Below are positions 62,065 to 64,000 of a stretch of DNA of 64,000 nucleotides, piece by piece; position 1 is the stretch's first letter, and every line of letters starts with the position of its first letter. Source of the stretch: Tunicatimonas sp964551335. Lineage in GTDB: Bacteria; Bacteroidota; Bacteroidia; Cytophagales; Cyclobacteriaceae. The notes below the pieces were generated by a model, which saw only the letters and a list, made by a program, of their open reading frames with translations, had not been told where the DNA came from and searched no databases. Made by a program: the position numbers and the translations under genes. The stretch covers positions 62,001-126,000 of the forward strand of contig CAZKCO010000001.1 of NCBI GenBank assembly GCA_964551335.1, given 5' to 3'.

Positions 62065-62919
62065 TTAAAGCAATGAACGATTAGTAAGCCAGGCTTTTAC
62101 CTCGTCTTTTGAGCAACTGCCGTATAGTTCACTAAAGAAGAGGTGTATCTGCTCGATGATACCTGCTTTGTTAGGTTCATCCTTCTTTGTGGCTTCAATA
62201 ATCATGGTTGCCTGTTGCTGAAGCTGCTGATCCTCGACTATAACAATGGTGACTTCAGTAATAGGATAATCGTTTTGGTTTTTATGCTGGAAGAGTTCTG
62301 AGTGAAAAACCTTCTGTTTCAGATCGCTAGAGTCTACCGATTTAAACAAAACTTCAGTCAGCAGTAGTTGTCCGTCTCGAGTAAAAACCTTCTGCTTTTT
62401 GTCGTCGCTGCCTTCTAAAAAGAAATAGTGTTCTTGACCTGTTGGAAAATAGCCCTGATTATAATCGATGGCAATTGTGTCAAGTAGTAAATGAGGCGTT
62501 TGGAAGAATATCTCGAAATCTTCCGGTTGATTAACAATACCCATACTGCCTCTGGTAAAGGTTGAACTTGTCAATGGAAGTAACTCTTGACTGTTAAGGG
62601 CGATAATTTCTGAAAACAGATAATCCTTTTTATTAGTCTTTGGAGAGCGCAGTGTATTTGAATTCTGCGTTTGATGAGATTGTGAAGTTTTTTCATGCCC
62701 TGGCTTAAGAACAACCTTTCCGGCTTTTTCATTGAGAAAAACAATTAGTGCTAAAGAATCCTCAAAGTTAAATTTTTGCCCCTCCGTATATTGATCTTGC
62801 ATACGTACAGTATCTTCATTCTCGGTAGTCACATTTCCGACTACATGTAGAACGTAGTATTGTTGGGCATTCAAAGTAACCGGAATAAAGAATATAGCTA
62901 AAACTAAAAGGTTCTTCAT
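62065..62919 (-). CDS. Secreted protein of unknown function beside CHASE2
   Basis: The open frame reaches 62955, but the ATG at 62919 begins a clean signal peptide (MKNLLVLAIFFIPVTLNAQ), so that start is preferred (~284 residues). The mature N-terminus reads QYYVLHVVGNVTTENEDTVR, an SH3-like/beta-rich opening, followed by a linker and a C-terminal domain (DYPITEVTIVIVEDQQLQQQ, IEQIHLFFSELYGSCSKDEV). No family is recognised. It overlaps nothing and is 3 bp upstream of the CHASE2 gene, so it is likely co-expressed and may be its periplasmic partner. Confidence 0.7.
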   Translation of the reverse strand: MKNLLVLAIFFIPVTLNAQQYYVLHVVGNVTTENEDTVRMQDQYTEGQKFNFEDSLALIVFLNEKAGKVVLKPGHEKTSQSHQTQNSNTLRSPKTNKKDYLFSEIIALNSQELLPLTSSTFTRGSMGIVNQPEDFEIFFQTPHLLLDTIAIDYNQGYFPTGQEHYFFLEGSDDKKQKVFTRDGQLLLTEVLFKSVDSSDLKQKVFHSELFQHKNQNDYPITEVTIVIVEDQQLQQQATMIIEATKKDEPNKAGIIEQIHLFFSELYGSCSKDEVKAWLTNRSLL

Positions 62920-63123
62920 GAATAGAATCAGCAGTTGCAGAAAACTATAATACAAAAATATCAGCTATCTTTAGTATTGGTAAATTGTTTTACTCTATTC
63001 CTTATAGAGAATAAGTGTATCTAAATTTCTATTGAAGGACTATAGTAAACTATAAGACCGGCTATATTAAGGAGGCTTCTATCAATTTTCGGAGGACTAC
63101 ATTGAACTGTGCTTTTCTGTTTC

Positions 63124-64000
63124 CTAGAATCTCTTATTATTTCCGTTTGTGAAATCGTGAAAAAAGAGTAAGTGTTCGTACTTTCCAAATTTTGAGGGGG
63201 GGGTTATGGAAAGACCAGAGTATTTACCAATCCACCCCTTTTTTGGGTTTTGTTTGTGTATCACAATAAGTTCGTTTTCAATAAAGTCTATCAATTCATT
63301 TCTAATTTTGATTCTAACGCTGTCGCTCACTTTAATCTGACATAGAAAGGATATTATGTCCCAATAATCTTCACCTAAATAATTTACGGATATAGGTTCT
63401 GATATAATAGACAACTGGTTTTGATAGTAATCTATAAACCTTCTATACTTAGCTTTAAATTCTAGTAATTTCGAATTACTCAAACAAGTGTAAGAGTTAT
63501 ACATATCTTCTCTTTCGTAATCACATATCAGATTTGCTATGTCAAGTCCGCTTTTGTTGGGGTTATTACAAATATCTTCAAAAAGGTTTTTATAATAATA
63601 GTTTGGCGCCCCTAAAACCGTTTGTGACGAAAGAGTATATTCTGCAACATCTTTAAACTCATATAGTGGTTCGATAGAGCCTTTTGTACAAACTTGCAAA
63701 AAAAGTAAATCAATTTTTTTGTTTTGCTTTAGACAAAAATTGCCAAGAGTATGCCTAATACTATCTACTCTCAAAAAAGATTTTTTTGGCCATTCGTCTA
63801 AACAGAGCTCATCTAATTTACCGCCATGATTTAAAAAAATTACTGAGCTCTTTTTAAATTCAAAATTTGAGGCGACCCAATTTAGGTATTGTTCATAGCT
63901 TTCTACCTTCGCAGAGTTTTCATTTTTAATGTGAGACTTAATAATATTATTTTTGGTGATAATGTACCTATACATTCCAGTTGTATCCCTAAAATCTGCT
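63124..64000 (-). CDS. Clostripain-family (C11) cysteine peptidase, 5' end off the window
   Basis: The frame is open to the right edge: codons before the ATG at 63975 read ADFRDTTG without a stop, and family members have more sequence upstream, so the gene is partial. The catalytic His is in VIFLNHGG and Cys in LLFLQVCTKGSIEPLYEFKD, followed by VAEYTLSSQ, the C11 pattern. C11 peptidases cleave after Arg or Lys and often self-activate. The usual Asp before the Cys is absent here (LQVC). It leads the CHASE2 locus, 204 bp upstream of the secreted-protein start. Confidence 0.75.
   Translation of the reverse strand, partial: ADFRDTTGMYRYIITKNNIIKSHIKNENSAKVESYEQYLNWVASNFEFKKSSVIFLNHGGKLDELCLDEWPKKSFLRVDSIRHTLGNFCLKQNKKIDLLFLQVCTKGSIEPLYEFKDVAEYTLSSQTVLGAPNYYYKNLFEDICNNPNKSGLDIANLICDYEREDMYNSYTCLSNSKLLEFKAKYRRFIDYYQNQLSIISEPISVNYLGEDYWDIISFLCQIKVSDSVRIKIRNELIDFIENELIVIHKQNPKKGWIGKYSGLSITPPSKFGKYEHLLFFHDFTNGNNKRF

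Noticed and set aside
1..64000. CRISPR arrays, rRNA and replication origins
   Set aside because: No regularly spaced short repeats, rRNA-like conserved stretches or DnaA-box clusters were noticed anywhere in the window.

Overview
The window looks like accessory DNA of a free-living, probably marine, member of the Bacteroidota, most likely a Cytophagales-type glycan degrader. The reasons are two SusC/SusD outer-membrane uptake pairs, S1 sulfatases, BNR sialidase paralogues, an FG-GAP/ASPIC lipoprotein, a CHASE2/C11-peptidase locus and the range of insertion sequences. I cannot name the species.

Layout. (i) 1-1.3 kb: a VapBC-type toxin-antitoxin pair, then copy 1 of a dispersed ~450-bp repeat. 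(ii) 1.5-3.1 kb: an intact IS630-family element and the broken 3' end of a sialidase gene. (iii) 3.1-28.1 kb: a long co-directional minus-strand polysaccharide-utilisation locus (PUL). In transcription order it encodes SusC, SusD, three sialidase-family proteins, a sulfatase, two more sialidase-family proteins, a DapA-family lyase, a mutarotase-Na+/solute symporter fusion, a PhyH dioxygenase, a sixth sialidase-family protein, a second sulfatase, an HpcH/HpaI aldolase, an N-acetylneuraminate-lyase-like protein and an enolase-superfamily dehydratase. A divergent FadR-type GntR regulator sits at its head. (iv) 28.4-31.6 kb: repeat copy 2, then a decayed serine recombinase gene split by an IS5-family element, itself split by an IS110-family element that carries a recognisable bridge-RNA candidate. 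(v) 31.8-33.2 kb: a second VapBC pair and an orphan gene fragment. (vi) 33.2-50.6 kb: a second PUL with an FG-GAP/ASPIC lipoprotein, SusD, SusC, an AraC regulator and, divergently, an MFS sugar porter, a DUF5107-TPR protein and a GH2 glycosidase. (vii) 50.9-57 kb: an IS3-family element split by an IS1-family element, two sulfatases and an IS5 remnant. (viii) 57.1-64 kb: repeat copy 3, a Fic protein with a probable operator, an IS5/IS1182-type element, and a CHASE2 protein / secreted protein / C11 peptidase locus running off the right edge.

How it fits together. PUL 1 reads as uptake and breakdown of a sulfated glycan capped with sialic acid or another nonulosonic acid. Sulfatases and sialidases expose and release the acid, SusCD and the Na+ symporter import it, the mutarotase domain converts anomers, and lyases, aldolase and dehydratase break down keto-acid sugars. 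PUL 2 has the parts for a beta-linked oligosaccharide. The three direct repeats at ~1.1, 28.6 and 57.3 kb enclose two segments of about 28 kb, each holding one PUL. This suggests two tandem, transferable glycan islands; the repeats contain a short tRNA-3'-end-like word followed by a terminator, and a dead serine recombinase borders one of them.
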